From an uncultured Oscillospiraceae bacterium (lineage in GTDB: Bacteria > Bacillota > Clostridia > Oscillospirales > Oscillospiraceae), in the NCBI GenBank assembly GCA_947624465.1, contig CANQKJ010000107.1:1-7428 (forward strand): DNA of 7,428 nt, in the 5' to 3' direction. Shown piece after piece: positions 1 to 5,673 of the stretch (positions within the stretch are counted from its first letter, which is position 1; the number at the start of each line of letters is the position of its first letter). The notes beneath the pieces were generated by a model. That model saw only the letters and a program-made list of their open reading frames with translations, was not told the origin of the DNA and searched no databases. The position numbers were made by a program, and so were the translations under genes.

Positions 1-1143
1 CCCGCACCTACGCCGACTTCCACACCGACACCTACCCCGGAGCCCACGCCGGAACCCACGCCCGAGCCTTCCCTGGCGGAGCGGCGCCTGGCGGAGATGA
101 CCCTGGACGAGAAGATCGGCCAGCTGTTCCTCATCGAGCTGATCAATCTCCGCGCCGTGCCCATCGAGGGGGCCTTCAGCCACACCGTCCTCACCGACCG
201 GATGCGGGCGGCCCTTGAACAGTACCCGGTAGGCGGGGCGATCATCTTCGGGGAAAACCTCTCCTCCCCCGACCAGCTCCGCGCCCTGCTGGCCGGTCTG
301 CGGGACGCCTTTCCCACCCCTCCCCTCCTGGCGGTGGACGAGGAGGGCGGCCGGGTGGCGAGGCTGGCTAACGCCGGCGGCTTCGGCGTGCCCAACGTGG
401 GTCCCATGGGGGAGGTGGGCGCCTCCGGCGACCCCCAAAGGGCCTATGACGCCTGCTTTACCATCGGCAGCTACCTGGCGGAGTACGGCTTCAACCTGGA
501 CTTCGCCCCGGTGGCGGACGTGAACACCAATCCCCAAAACCCGGTCATCGGCGATCGGGCCTTCAGCGGCGACCCCGCCCTGGCCGCGGAGATGGTCCCC
601 GCCGCCCTGGACGGCCTCCACGCCGCCGGGGTGATGGGCTGCGTCAAGCACTTTCCCGGCCATGGGGACACCGCCGGCGACACCCACACCGGCGCCGTGT
701 CCCTGGCCAAGACCTGGGAAGAGCTGCTGGACTGCGAGCTGATCCCCTTCGCGGACGCCCTGGACAGGACAGACCTGGTCATGGTCTCCCACATCACCCT
801 GCCCAATGTGACGGACGACGGCCTGCCCGCCTCCCTCTCCCCCCAGCTGCTGACGGACAGGCTCCGGGGAGAGCTGGGGTACGACGGCGTGGTCGTCACC
901 GACTCGCTGAGCATGAAGGCCGTCACCCAGAACTGGTCCGCCGGGGAGGCGGCTGTGCTGGCGCTCCGGGCGGGAGCGGACCTCCTGCTCATGCCGGAGG
1001 ACCTGCCCGAGGCCTTTTCGGCGGTCAAGCGCGCCGTGGAGGACGGGACCCTCTCCATGGAGCGGCTGGACGAGAGCGTACTTAGGATACTGACCTTAAA
1101 GGAGCGGTACGGCCTGCTGGACGCCGCGCCGGCCGCCCCGTGA
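1..1143 (+). CDS. nagZ: Glycoside hydrolase family 3, NagZ-type beta-N-acetylhexosaminidase (5' end outside window)
   Basis: Partial gene: the frame is open from base 1, so the true start lies upstream and the ATG at 97 is internal. The first 22 or so codons give a Pro/Thr/Glu linker containing PTPEPTPEPTPEP, typical of a surface protein or lipoprotein whose signal peptide is upstream; export is inferred. The catalytic barrel follows. Counting from the Met at 97, visible family motifs are DEEGGRVARL (81-90), KHFPGHGDT (184-192), the Asp-Thr-His dyad (D195/H197) that serves as general acid/base in NagZ-type GH3 enzymes, and VVTDSLSMKA with the expected nucleophile D269 (codon at 901). The catalytic domain is about the length of single-domain NagZ. 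These enzymes release N-acetylglucosamine from muropeptides or other glycoconjugates, so a role in wall turnover is likely, although other hexosaminide substrates are possible. The next gene starts 16 bp downstream, so the two are probably co-transcribed. No second C-terminal domain is present. Confidence 0.88.
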   Translation, partial: PAPTPTSTPTPTPEPTPEPTPEPSLAERRLAEMTLDEKIGQLFLIELINLRAVPIEGAFSHTVLTDRMRAALEQYPVGGAIIFGENLSSPDQLRALLAGLRDAFPTPPLLAVDEEGGRVARLANAGGFGVPNVGPMGEVGASGDPQRAYDACFTIGSYLAEYGFNLDFAPVADVNTNPQNPVIGDRAFSGDPALAAEMVPAALDGLHAAGVMGCVKHFPGHGDTAGDTHTGAVSLAKTWEELLDCELIPFADALDRTDLVMVSHITLPNVTDDGLPASLSPQLLTDRLRGELGYDGVVVTDSLSMKAVTQNWSAGEAAVLALRAGADLLLMPEDLPEAFSAVKRAVEDGTLSMERLDESVLRILTLKERYGLLDAAPAAP

Positions 1144-1147
1144 AGAG

Positions 1148-1152
1148 AGGAG
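1148..1152 (+). promoter_or_regulatory. Ribosome binding site for the EEP-family gene
   Basis: AGGAG sits 7 nt before the ATG at 1160, within the purine-rich run AGAGAGGAG (1144-1152). It lies immediately after the TGA of the glycosidase gene and supports the start at 1160 and coupled expression. Confidence 0.7.
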
Positions 1153-1159
1153 CGTACTT

Positions 1160-2236
1160 ATGAAAAAGGTTCTGATCGCCGTTCTGTGCGTCGTCCTGGC
1201 CGTCGTCCTGGCCGTCGGGGGCTACGTGGCCTATGTGTTCCTCGCCTGGTATCGGCTGGACGACGATCTCCCCCTGACCGTGGACACTCTGGGCGCCGCC
1301 GCCGGCGCCGCCGCCGTCGGGGAGACCTGGCGGGTGGTCTCCTACAACGTGGGCTTCGGGGCGTACAGCGCCGATTACAGCTTCTTTATGGACGGCGGCA
1401 GGGAGAGCCGGGCCCGCTCGCCGGAGGCGGTGCGGGAGAACCTGACCGGCGCCGTGGAAGCCGTGACCGCCCTGGACCCCGATTTCCTCCTGATCCAGGA
1501 GATCGATACCGACGGCACCCGCAGCCATCACATCGACGAGCTGGCCCTCATCCGGGAGCGGCTGGGCGGGGCCTTCGCCTGCGGCACCTTCGCCCAGAAC
1601 TACGACAGCCCCTACCTCTTCTGGCCGCTGACCGAGCCCCACGGGGCCAACAAGGCCGGGATCGCCGTCTTTTCCAAATTTCCCGTCGCCTCCGCCCTGC
1701 GCCGGAGCCTTCCCATCGAGGGCGGCTTCATGAAGCTGCTGGACCTGGACCGGTGCTATTCCGTCCAGCGCGTCCCCGCGGCGGACGGCCGGGAGCTGGT
1801 GATCTACAACTTCCACCTGTCCGCCTACACCAGCGACGGGACCATCGCCAACCAACAGCTGGAGATGCTCTTCGCCGACATGAAGGCGGAACACGACGCC
1901 GGCAACTGGACCATCGCCGCCGGGGACTTCAACAAGGACCTGGTGGGGGACGGCGGGGCCTCCTTCGGGGTCACCGGGCCGGAGTACACCTGGGCGCAGC
2001 CCATCCCGGCGTCCATCGTCCCGGAGGGGTTCCGCATCATCGCCCCCTATGACGAGGCCGCCCCCGTCCCCTCCTGCCGCAACGCCGACCGGCCCTACGG
2101 GGAGGACGACTTCTGCGTCACCGTGGACGGCTTCATTGTCTCCGCCAACGTGGAGACGGCGGCCGCCGCCGTGGCCGACACCGGCTTCGCCTGGAGCGAC
2201 CACAACCCGGTGTACCTGGACTTCACCCTGCGCTGA
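1160..2236 (+). CDS. Membrane-anchored endonuclease/exonuclease/phosphatase (EEP) superfamily protein
   Basis: A 358-residue protein of the DNase I-like/sphingomyelinase-like metallophosphoesterase fold. Residues 4-30 form one hydrophobic segment after Met-Lys-Lys, a signal anchor or uncleaved signal peptide, so the catalytic domain is expected outside the membrane. Hallmark positions are all visible: SYNVGF (N63), LIQEID (metal-ligand E114), NFHLSAY (H219), AAGDFNKD (D256, N258), VDGF (D323) and the C-terminal WSDHNP (D347, H348). The active site therefore looks complete, with Mg2+-dependent phosphodiester or phosphomonoester hydrolysis expected. The substrate (nucleic acid, phospholipid headgroup or other) cannot be read from the sequence. 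The pairing with a NagZ-type hydrolase suggests an envelope or extracellular scavenging role, which is inference only. The gene ends 15 bp before a strong terminator, so it is the last gene of its operon. Confidence 0.87.
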   Translation: MKKVLIAVLCVVLAVVLAVGGYVAYVFLAWYRLDDDLPLTVDTLGAAAGAAAVGETWRVVSYNVGFGAYSADYSFFMDGGRESRARSPEAVRENLTGAVEAVTALDPDFLLIQEIDTDGTRSHHIDELALIRERLGGAFACGTFAQNYDSPYLFWPLTEPHGANKAGIAVFSKFPVASALRRSLPIEGGFMKLLDLDRCYSVQRVPAADGRELVIYNFHLSAYTSDGTIANQQLEMLFADMKAEHDAGNWTIAAGDFNKDLVGDGGASFGVTGPEYTWAQPIPASIVPEGFRIIAPYDEAAPVPSCRNADRPYGEDDFCVTVDGFIVSANVETAAAAVADTGFAWSDHNPVYLDFTLR

Positions 2237-2251
2237 CAGCTTCCGCTTTGA

Positions 2252-2282
2252 GGCGCGCCGCGTAACGCGGCGCGCCTTTTTT
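2252..2282 (+). terminator. Strong rho-independent terminator
   Basis: A perfect 11-bp inverted repeat, GGCGCGCCGCG (2252-2262) and CGCGGCGCGCC (2266-2276), encloses a TAA loop and is followed directly by T6 (2277-2282). It lies 15 bp after the EEP-family stop codon and separates that operon from the hydrogenase-associated one. There is no matching A-run on the upstream side, so it should act in the + direction only. Confidence 0.95.
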
Positions 2283-2326
2283 GTCTGCCGAGGCCAAAAA
2301 ATTCCCAAAAAATCTTCCGTTTTCTA

Positions 2327-2355
2327 TTGGCTTTTTAGTGATGTTGTGCTATGAT
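2327..2355 (+). promoter_or_regulatory. SigmaA-type extended -10 promoter for the hydrogenase-accessory operon
   Basis: TTGGCT (2327-2332) and TATGAT (2350-2355) are separated by 17 bp. A TG one base upstream of the -10 (2347-2348) makes it an extended -10 promoter. Two A6 tracts at 2296-2301 and 2307-2312, 11 bp apart, lie just upstream and could act as an UP element or bend. Initiation is expected near 2362, leaving a leader of roughly 40 nt. The region is AT-rich in an otherwise GC-rich window and directly follows a terminator, which supports the call. Confidence 0.8.
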
Positions 2356-2377
2356 GTGACTTGTAAAATCATCACAT
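2354..2377 (+). repeat. Inverted repeat at the promoter start site (possible operator)
   Basis: ATGTGA (2354-2359) and TCACAT (2372-2377) are perfect inverted repeats 12 bp apart, starting within the -10 box and covering the predicted start site. A second pair, GTGATG (2338-2343) and CATCAC (2370-2375), overlaps it. The spacing fits neither the CRP (6 bp) nor the Rex consensus. Six-base arms can arise by chance, so this is only a candidate operator or leader structure. Confidence 0.3.
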
Positions 2378-2399
2378 AAGGTAAATGGGGGAATCTTAC

Positions 2400-2738
2400 A
2401 TGAACTTAAGCGAAGTCCGCGACGTTCTGAACGCCGAAGTGCTCACCGGCGAGGACCTGCTGGACGCGGAGGTCCACTCCGCCTGCGGCAGCGACCTGAT
2501 GAGCGACGTGCTGGCCTACGTCCACAACCAGTCTCTGTTGCTCACCGGTCTGGTGAGTCCCCAGGTCATCCGCACCGCCGAGATGATGGATATGTGCTGC
2601 GTCATCTTCGTGCGGGGCAAGCGGCCTGACGACTCCATCCTCCAGCTGGCGCTGGACCGGGGCCTGGCGGTCCTGGCCACCGATATGCGGATGTATCAGG
2701 CCTGTGGCCTGCTCTACTCCGCGGGGCTGCACGAATGA
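2400..2738 (+). CDS. DRTGG-domain-like protein, first of two paralogues in the cluster
   Basis: A small soluble protein of 112 residues. I chose the ATG at 2400 because GGGGGA (2387-2392) is placed 7 nt before it; the in-frame ATG at 2385 overlaps that site and has only AAGG 3 nt upstream. The sequence resembles the DRTGG-type domain found in HPr kinase relatives and CBS-linked pyrophosphatases. It has a Cys-Gly motif near the N-terminus (C29, ACGSDLMSDVLAYV), a strand-rich middle (LLLTGLVSPQVIRTAEM, then VIFVRGKRPDDS), and a closing motif VLATDMRMYQACGLLY (residues 81-96). No catalytic residues are recognisable, and it is probably a ligand-binding or protein-interaction module. Such proteins recur beside HydABC/Hnd-type hydrogenases, but their role is unknown to me. 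The stop codon overlaps the next start (ATGA at 2735). It is first behind the promoter at 2327-2355. A related gene lies at 4544. Confidence 0.78.
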   Translation: MNLSEVRDVLNAEVLTGEDLLDAEVHSACGSDLMSDVLAYVHNQSLLLTGLVSPQVIRTAEMMDMCCVIFVRGKRPDDSILQLALDRGLAVLATDMRMYQACGLLYSAGLHE

Positions 2739-3169
2739 ACGGAGACGATAAGATCCACCTGTCCTACCAGGTGGAGGGGGGCGACCTGACCCGGGCGGGG
2801 GAGGCGTCCTCCGGCGTCAAGCAGACGCTGCGCAAGCTGGGCATCGACCCGGGGACCATCCGCCGGGTGTCGGTGTGCATGTACGAGGGGGAGATCAACA
2901 TGGTCATCCACGCCAACGGCGGCCTGGCCATGGTGGACGTGGGGCTGGACGACATCACCATCACCCTCACCGATTTCGGCCCCGGCATCCCCGATATCGA
3001 CAAGGCCATGCAGGCCGGCTGGTCCACCGCCGCCGACTCGGTGCGGGATCTGGGCTTTGGCGCCGGCATGGGTCTGCCCAACATGAAAAAGTACAGCGAC
3101 GAGATGAACATCAAATCCATCGTGGGGGTGGGCACCACCGTCACCATGGTGGTGAAGATCCCGTCCTGA
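2735..3169 (+). CDS. RsbW/SpoIIAB-like HATPase-fold protein (anti-sigma factor/serine kinase type)
   Basis: A 144-residue stand-alone GHKL ATPase domain. Visible motifs are the N-box around CMYEGEINMVIHANGG (general-base E51 and Mg-binding N55, spaced as in RsbW/SpoIIAB), the G1 box DFGPGIPD (80-87), and a glycine-rich lid LGFGAGMGLPNMKKY (106-120), ending with GVGTTVTM. There is no His-phosphotransfer (DHp) domain and no membrane segment, so it is not a classical sensor kinase. By family it would bind ATP and may phosphorylate a Ser/Thr of a partner or bind a sigma factor. No STAS antagonist, sigma factor or PP2C phosphatase is present in the window, so the partner is unknown. Translation is coupled to the DRTGG-like gene by the ATGA overlap at 2735-2738. 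It sits directly before the hydrogenase-like sensor gene, which suggests that it relays that protein's state (inference). Confidence 0.85.
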   Translation: MNGDDKIHLSYQVEGGDLTRAGEASSGVKQTLRKLGIDPGTIRRVSVCMYEGEINMVIHANGGLAMVDVGLDDITITLTDFGPGIPDIDKAMQAGWSTAADSVRDLGFGAGMGLPNMKKYSDEMNIKSIVGVGTTVTMVVKIPS

Positions 3170-3192
3170 GTTCCCGCGAAGTCACGCATTTG

Positions 3193-3198
3193 AGGAGG
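3193..3198 (+). promoter_or_regulatory. Ribosome binding site fixing a GTG start at 3207
   Basis: AGGAGG ends 8 nt before the GTG at 3207. The in-frame GTG at 3198 overlaps the site itself and so cannot use it. Starting at 3207 also gives the usual family N-terminus, (M)RHSVAL, just ahead of the first ferredoxin motif. Confidence 0.8.
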
Positions 3199-3206
3199 TG
3201 TCCCGC

Positions 3207-4547
3207 GTGCGCCATTCCGTGGCACTGACATTGAAAAAATGCCGGGGCTGCACCACCTGCATCAAGAACTGCCCCACCGAGGCCATCCGCGTGAGAAACG
3301 GCAAGGCCACCATCCTGCCCAACCGCTGTATCGACTGCGGCACCTGCATCCAGGTCTGCCCCCACCAGGCGGTCCGCTCCCTGCGGTCCGATGCGCGGGA
3401 GGCCCTGGAGCGCTTCCCGTACACCATCGCCGTGCCCGATCCGGCCCTGTACGCCCAGTTCCACAACCTGAACGACGTGAACATCGTCCTGAACGGCCTG
3501 CTGGCCATCGGCTTCGACGACGTGTACGAGTCCGCCGCCTCCGCCGAGCTGCTGGCCGACGCCATGGACGCCTGGGAGCAGGACCACGCCACCCTGAAGC
3601 CGGAGATCTCCCCTGCCTGCCCCGCGGTGGTGCGGCTGATCTGCATCCGCTTCCCCGACCTGCTGGGCCATCTGGCCCCGGTGATCACCCCGGTGGAGCT
3701 GGCCGCCATCCTGGCCCGGCGCCGGGCGGAGGAGGCCGGCGTGCCGCCGGAGGACATCGGCGTGTTCTCCATCGTGCCCTGCTCCTCCCAGGTCACCGCC
3801 GTCTCCGCCCCCAACGGGCTGAAAAAGCCCGTGTTGGACGGCGCCCTCGCCATCCGGGACGTGTACCTGGAACTGCTGGAGCCCATGCGCCAGCTGGGCC
3901 ATAAGGACCTGCTCCCCCTGGCCGGAGGGCGGACGGGGGCCGGCTGGGCCTTCTCCGGCGGCGAGGCCCTGTCCCGCCGGGACAAGCGCTACATCGCGGT
4001 GGACGGCATCACCAACGTGATCAGGATGCTGGAGGAGATCGAGGACGGCCGTATGCCCGAAGCCGATTTCATCGAGCTGCGGGCCTGCACCAAGGGCTGC
4101 CTGGGGGGCTGCCTCAACGTGGAGAACCCCTATACCGCCAAGATGCGGCTGAAGGACCTGATGGGCAATCTGCCCCCCTCCGCGCCCCCCGCCGCCCGGG
4201 CCAGGGAGGAGGTCACCGCCATCCTCCGGTCCACCGAGAAGCCGGAGTTCCTGCCCACCTTCCAGCTGGACCCCAACCGCCGGAAGGCCATGGAGAAGCT
4301 GCTGGCCATCCAGCAGCTGGAGGAGCGGCTGCCCGGCCTGCGGTGCGGCTCCTGCGGGGCCCCCTCCTGCCGGGCCTTCGCCGAGGACGTGGTCATGGGC
4401 AGGGCCAGCGTGGACGACTGCATCTTCAAGGTCCGGGCGCGGATGCAGCATATGGCCGGCAATACCGACGCGGACGACTACCTGCCCGCCCCCTTCCGGC
4501 GGCGGAAGGCGGAGCCCGCGGCCAAAGAAGAGGAGGGGGAGCCATGA
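3207..4547 (+). CDS. HydS-like iron-sulfur protein: 2x[4Fe-4S] ferredoxin, [FeFe]-hydrogenase H-domain with altered active site, C-terminal Fe-S domain
   Basis: Modular cytoplasmic protein of 446 residues, GTG start. (i) Two ferredoxin motifs, CRGCTTCIKNCP (12-23) and CIDCGTCIQVCP (41-52). (ii) An [FeFe]-hydrogenase large-subunit C-terminal-type domain, about 70-320. (iii) A C-terminal CxxCx4Cx16C cluster domain (C380, C383, C388, C405) of the type in RnfB and corrinoid Fe-S proteins, then a charged tail. Compared with canonical hydrogenase loops (TSCCPxW; MPCxxKxxE; ExMACxxGC), L1 is SPACP (A137/C138), L2 is VPCSSQVTA (C192, Q195) and L3 is ELRACTKGCLGGC (C294, C298, plus extra C302). The four cubane-ligand cysteines are kept. 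The proton-transfer Cys is Ala, and the L2 Lys and Glu are lost. This matches the putative sensory (HydS-type) hydrogenases and not catalytic HydA. No PAS domain is present, unlike many group C HydS proteins. It probably senses H2 or redox state; whether it holds a full H-cluster is uncertain. Overlaps the next gene by ATGA. Confidence 0.85.
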   Translation: MRHSVALTLKKCRGCTTCIKNCPTEAIRVRNGKATILPNRCIDCGTCIQVCPHQAVRSLRSDAREALERFPYTIAVPDPALYAQFHNLNDVNIVLNGLLAIGFDDVYESAASAELLADAMDAWEQDHATLKPEISPACPAVVRLICIRFPDLLGHLAPVITPVELAAILARRRAEEAGVPPEDIGVFSIVPCSSQVTAVSAPNGLKKPVLDGALAIRDVYLELLEPMRQLGHKDLLPLAGGRTGAGWAFSGGEALSRRDKRYIAVDGITNVIRMLEEIEDGRMPEADFIELRACTKGCLGGCLNVENPYTAKMRLKDLMGNLPPSAPPAARAREEVTAILRSTEKPEFLPTFQLDPNRRKAMEKLLAIQQLEERLPGLRCGSCGAPSCRAFAEDVVMGRASVDDCIFKVRARMQHMAGNTDADDYLPAPFRRRKAEPAAKEEEGEP

Positions 4548-4873
4548 CGGTCCGACAACTGGCCGATGAGCTGCGCCTGACGGTGTTCGCGCTGGACGAC
4601 CCCGACCGGGAGGCCGCCGGCGGCTACTGCGGCGACCTGCTGAGCTGGGTCATGGGCCGGGCGGTGGCCGGGGGCGCGTGGCTCACCATCATGAGCAACA
4701 TGAACGTGGCCGCCGTGGCCGCCCTGGCCGACGTGGCCTGCGTCATCCTCACCGAGGGGGTCCAGCCCGACCCGGCCCTGCTGGAGAAGGCCCGGAGCCA
4801 GGGGGTCAACCTGCTGGGCACAGACCTGCCCACCTACGCCTGCGCCGGGAGGCTCCACGCCCTCATCGGCTGA
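4544..4873 (+). CDS. DRTGG-domain-like protein, second paralogue
   Basis: A 109-residue protein with its ATG inside the ATGA overlap with the HydS-like gene, preceded by the purine-rich GAGGAGGGGGAG. The frame stays open upstream to 4343, but that stretch lies inside the HydS-like coding region and has no role. The layout matches the protein at 2400: a Cys-Gly motif near the N-terminus (C29, GYCGDLLSWVMG against ACGSDLMSDVLA), a middle section VAAVAALADVACVILTEG followed by QPDPALLEKA, and an end motif LLGTDLPTYACAG (against VLATDMRMYQACG). Both keep a Cys in the first motif and one in the last. The DRTGG resemblance is clearer here. The two paralogues flank the ATPase and HydS-like genes, so they may form a heterodimer or bind alternative partners of the same complex (inference). 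No enzymatic motif is visible. Confidence 0.8.
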   Translation: MTVRQLADELRLTVFALDDPDREAAGGYCGDLLSWVMGRAVAGGAWLTIMSNMNVAAVAALADVACVILTEGVQPDPALLEKARSQGVNLLGTDLPTYACAGRLHALIG

Positions 4874-4898
4874 TATTTCCCGCAGTCCATATGTCCGC

Positions 4899-4908
4899 AA
4901 GGGGGTGA
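4899..4908 (+). promoter_or_regulatory. Ribosome binding site for a GTG start at 4913
   Basis: AAGGGGGTGA lies just upstream of GTG 4913, with AGGGGG ending 7 nt before it. The nearby ATG at 4891 is out of frame. This supports a GTG start giving the N-terminus (M)PEFSFDLHMHS, the usual position of the PHP HxH motif. Confidence 0.65.
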
Positions 4909-4912
4909 CACG

Positions 4913-5650
4913 GTGCCAGAGTTCTCCTTCGATCTGCATATGCACAGCTGCCTCTCCCCCTGCGGCAGCGAGGACAACACTCCCAATAACCTGGCCGGGA
5001 TGTGCGCCCTGGCGGGGCTGGATATCGTGGCCCTCACCGACCACAACGCCGTGGGCAACTGCGGGGCCTTCCTCCGGGCGGCGGAGCGGTACGGACTGGT
5101 GGCCCTCCCCGGCATGGAGCTGACCTCCGCGGAGGAGGCCCACATCGTCTGCCTGTTCCCCGGCCTTCGGGAGGCGGAGGAATTCGGCGCCCTGGTGCGG
5201 GACCGCCTGCCCCCCATCAAAAACAAGCGGGACATCTACGGCCCTCAGATCCTGATGGACGAGGACGACAACGCACTGGGGGAGGAGGACCTGTTCTACG
5301 CCGGGGCCACCACCGTCAGCGCCTACGAGGCGGCGGCGCTGGCCGCCTCCTGCGGCGGGCTGGCCTACCCCGCCCACATCGACCGGCCCTCCTTCTCCCT
5401 GCTGGCCAACCTGGGCCTCTGGGACCCGGACATGGGCTTTGCCCTGGCGGAGGTCTCCAAAAACTGCCCCCCCGGCCTGTTCGACCGGGCCGACCTGCGG
5501 GACGTGCCCCATATCGCCGCCTGCGACGCCCACTATCTGGATCAGATCCCCGACGCCCACCAGTACATGGAGCTGCCCGAGCGCACCCCTCAGGCGGCGC
5601 TGGCCTGGCTGAAAAACGGCTGCCGGCCGCTCCCGGACTGGAAATTGTGA
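4913..5650 (+). CDS. PHP-domain metal-dependent phosphoesterase
   Basis: A 245-residue protein of the PHP (polymerase and histidinol phosphatase) family. The full metal-site set is visible: DLHMHS (H9, H11), LTDHNA (D43, H44), PGMELTS (E69), AEEAHIVCLFPG (H77), YPAHIDRP (H155) and ACDAHYLD (D205, H207). A trinuclear, catalytically competent phosphoesterase site is therefore likely. The run HSCLSPCGSEDNTPNN next to the first motif contains two Cys (C13, C17), which as I recall is characteristic of the PHP subfamily found in hydrogenase clusters. Substrate unknown: candidates are a phosphorylated protein, a nucleotide or another small phosphoester. It is not histidinol phosphatase or DNA polymerase III by context. 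It is the last gene of the accessory operon, 39 bp after the DRTGG-like gene. If the ATPase at 2735 acts as a kinase, this enzyme could be the opposing phosphatase (speculative). Confidence 0.88.
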   Translation: MPEFSFDLHMHSCLSPCGSEDNTPNNLAGMCALAGLDIVALTDHNAVGNCGAFLRAAERYGLVALPGMELTSAEEAHIVCLFPGLREAEEFGALVRDRLPPIKNKRDIYGPQILMDEDDNALGEEDLFYAGATTVSAYEAAALAASCGGLAYPAHIDRPSFSLLANLGLWDPDMGFALAEVSKNCPPGLFDRADLRDVPHIAACDAHYLDQIPDAHQYMELPERTPQAALAWLKNGCRPLPDWKL

Positions 5651-5673
5651 AGTTTTTGTCGATTTTGCCGGTA

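Noticed and set aside
1186..2052. Arg-rich + strand frame overlapping the EEP-family gene
   Set aside because: Arg/Gly/Pro-rich frame-shifted reading of the same DNA with no motif. The EEP frame explains the region.
1082..2308. Long open frame on the - strand opposite the EEP-family gene
   Set aside because: It is a high-GC shadow: the translation is low-complexity (Gly, Val, His, Gln rich) with no motif, whereas the + strand frame carries a complete EEP active site. It would also run through the terminator.
2338..2377. Rex, CRP or FNR binding site at the first promoter
   Set aside because: TGTGA and TCACA are present, but the spacer is 12 bp where CRP needs 6. There is no TTGTTAA-type Rex palindrome or TTGAT-N4-ATCAA.
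3131..3145. 15-bp sequence GGCACCACCGTCACC shared between 3131-3145 and the 6578-6592 region
   Set aside because: Both copies encode the conserved Gly-Thr-Thr-Val-Thr end of an HATPase domain with the same preferred codons. This is shared protein motif, not a DNA repeat element.
2735..3169. Classical two-component histidine kinase (also considered for 6299-6880)
   Set aside because: Neither ATPase-fold protein has a DHp helix pair with a phospho-acceptor His, a sensor domain or a membrane segment, and no receiver-domain gene is present.
3141..4451. Long - strand open frame opposite the HydS-like gene
   Set aside because: The translation is Gly/Gln/His-rich with no domain, and the + strand frame encodes ordered Fe-S motifs. 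Stop codons are rare in this phase because of GC content.
3207..4547. Catalytic HydA/HndD hydrogenase subunit
   Set aside because: The L1 proton-transfer Cys and the L2 Lys and Glu are missing, and the gene lies upstream of the structural operon. The true catalytic subunit is expected past the window end.
4478..5560. Long - strand open frame opposite the second DRTGG-like and PHP genes
   Set aside because: Same compositional artefact. It spans two real + strand genes and the gap between them and has no plausible ribosome binding site or motif.
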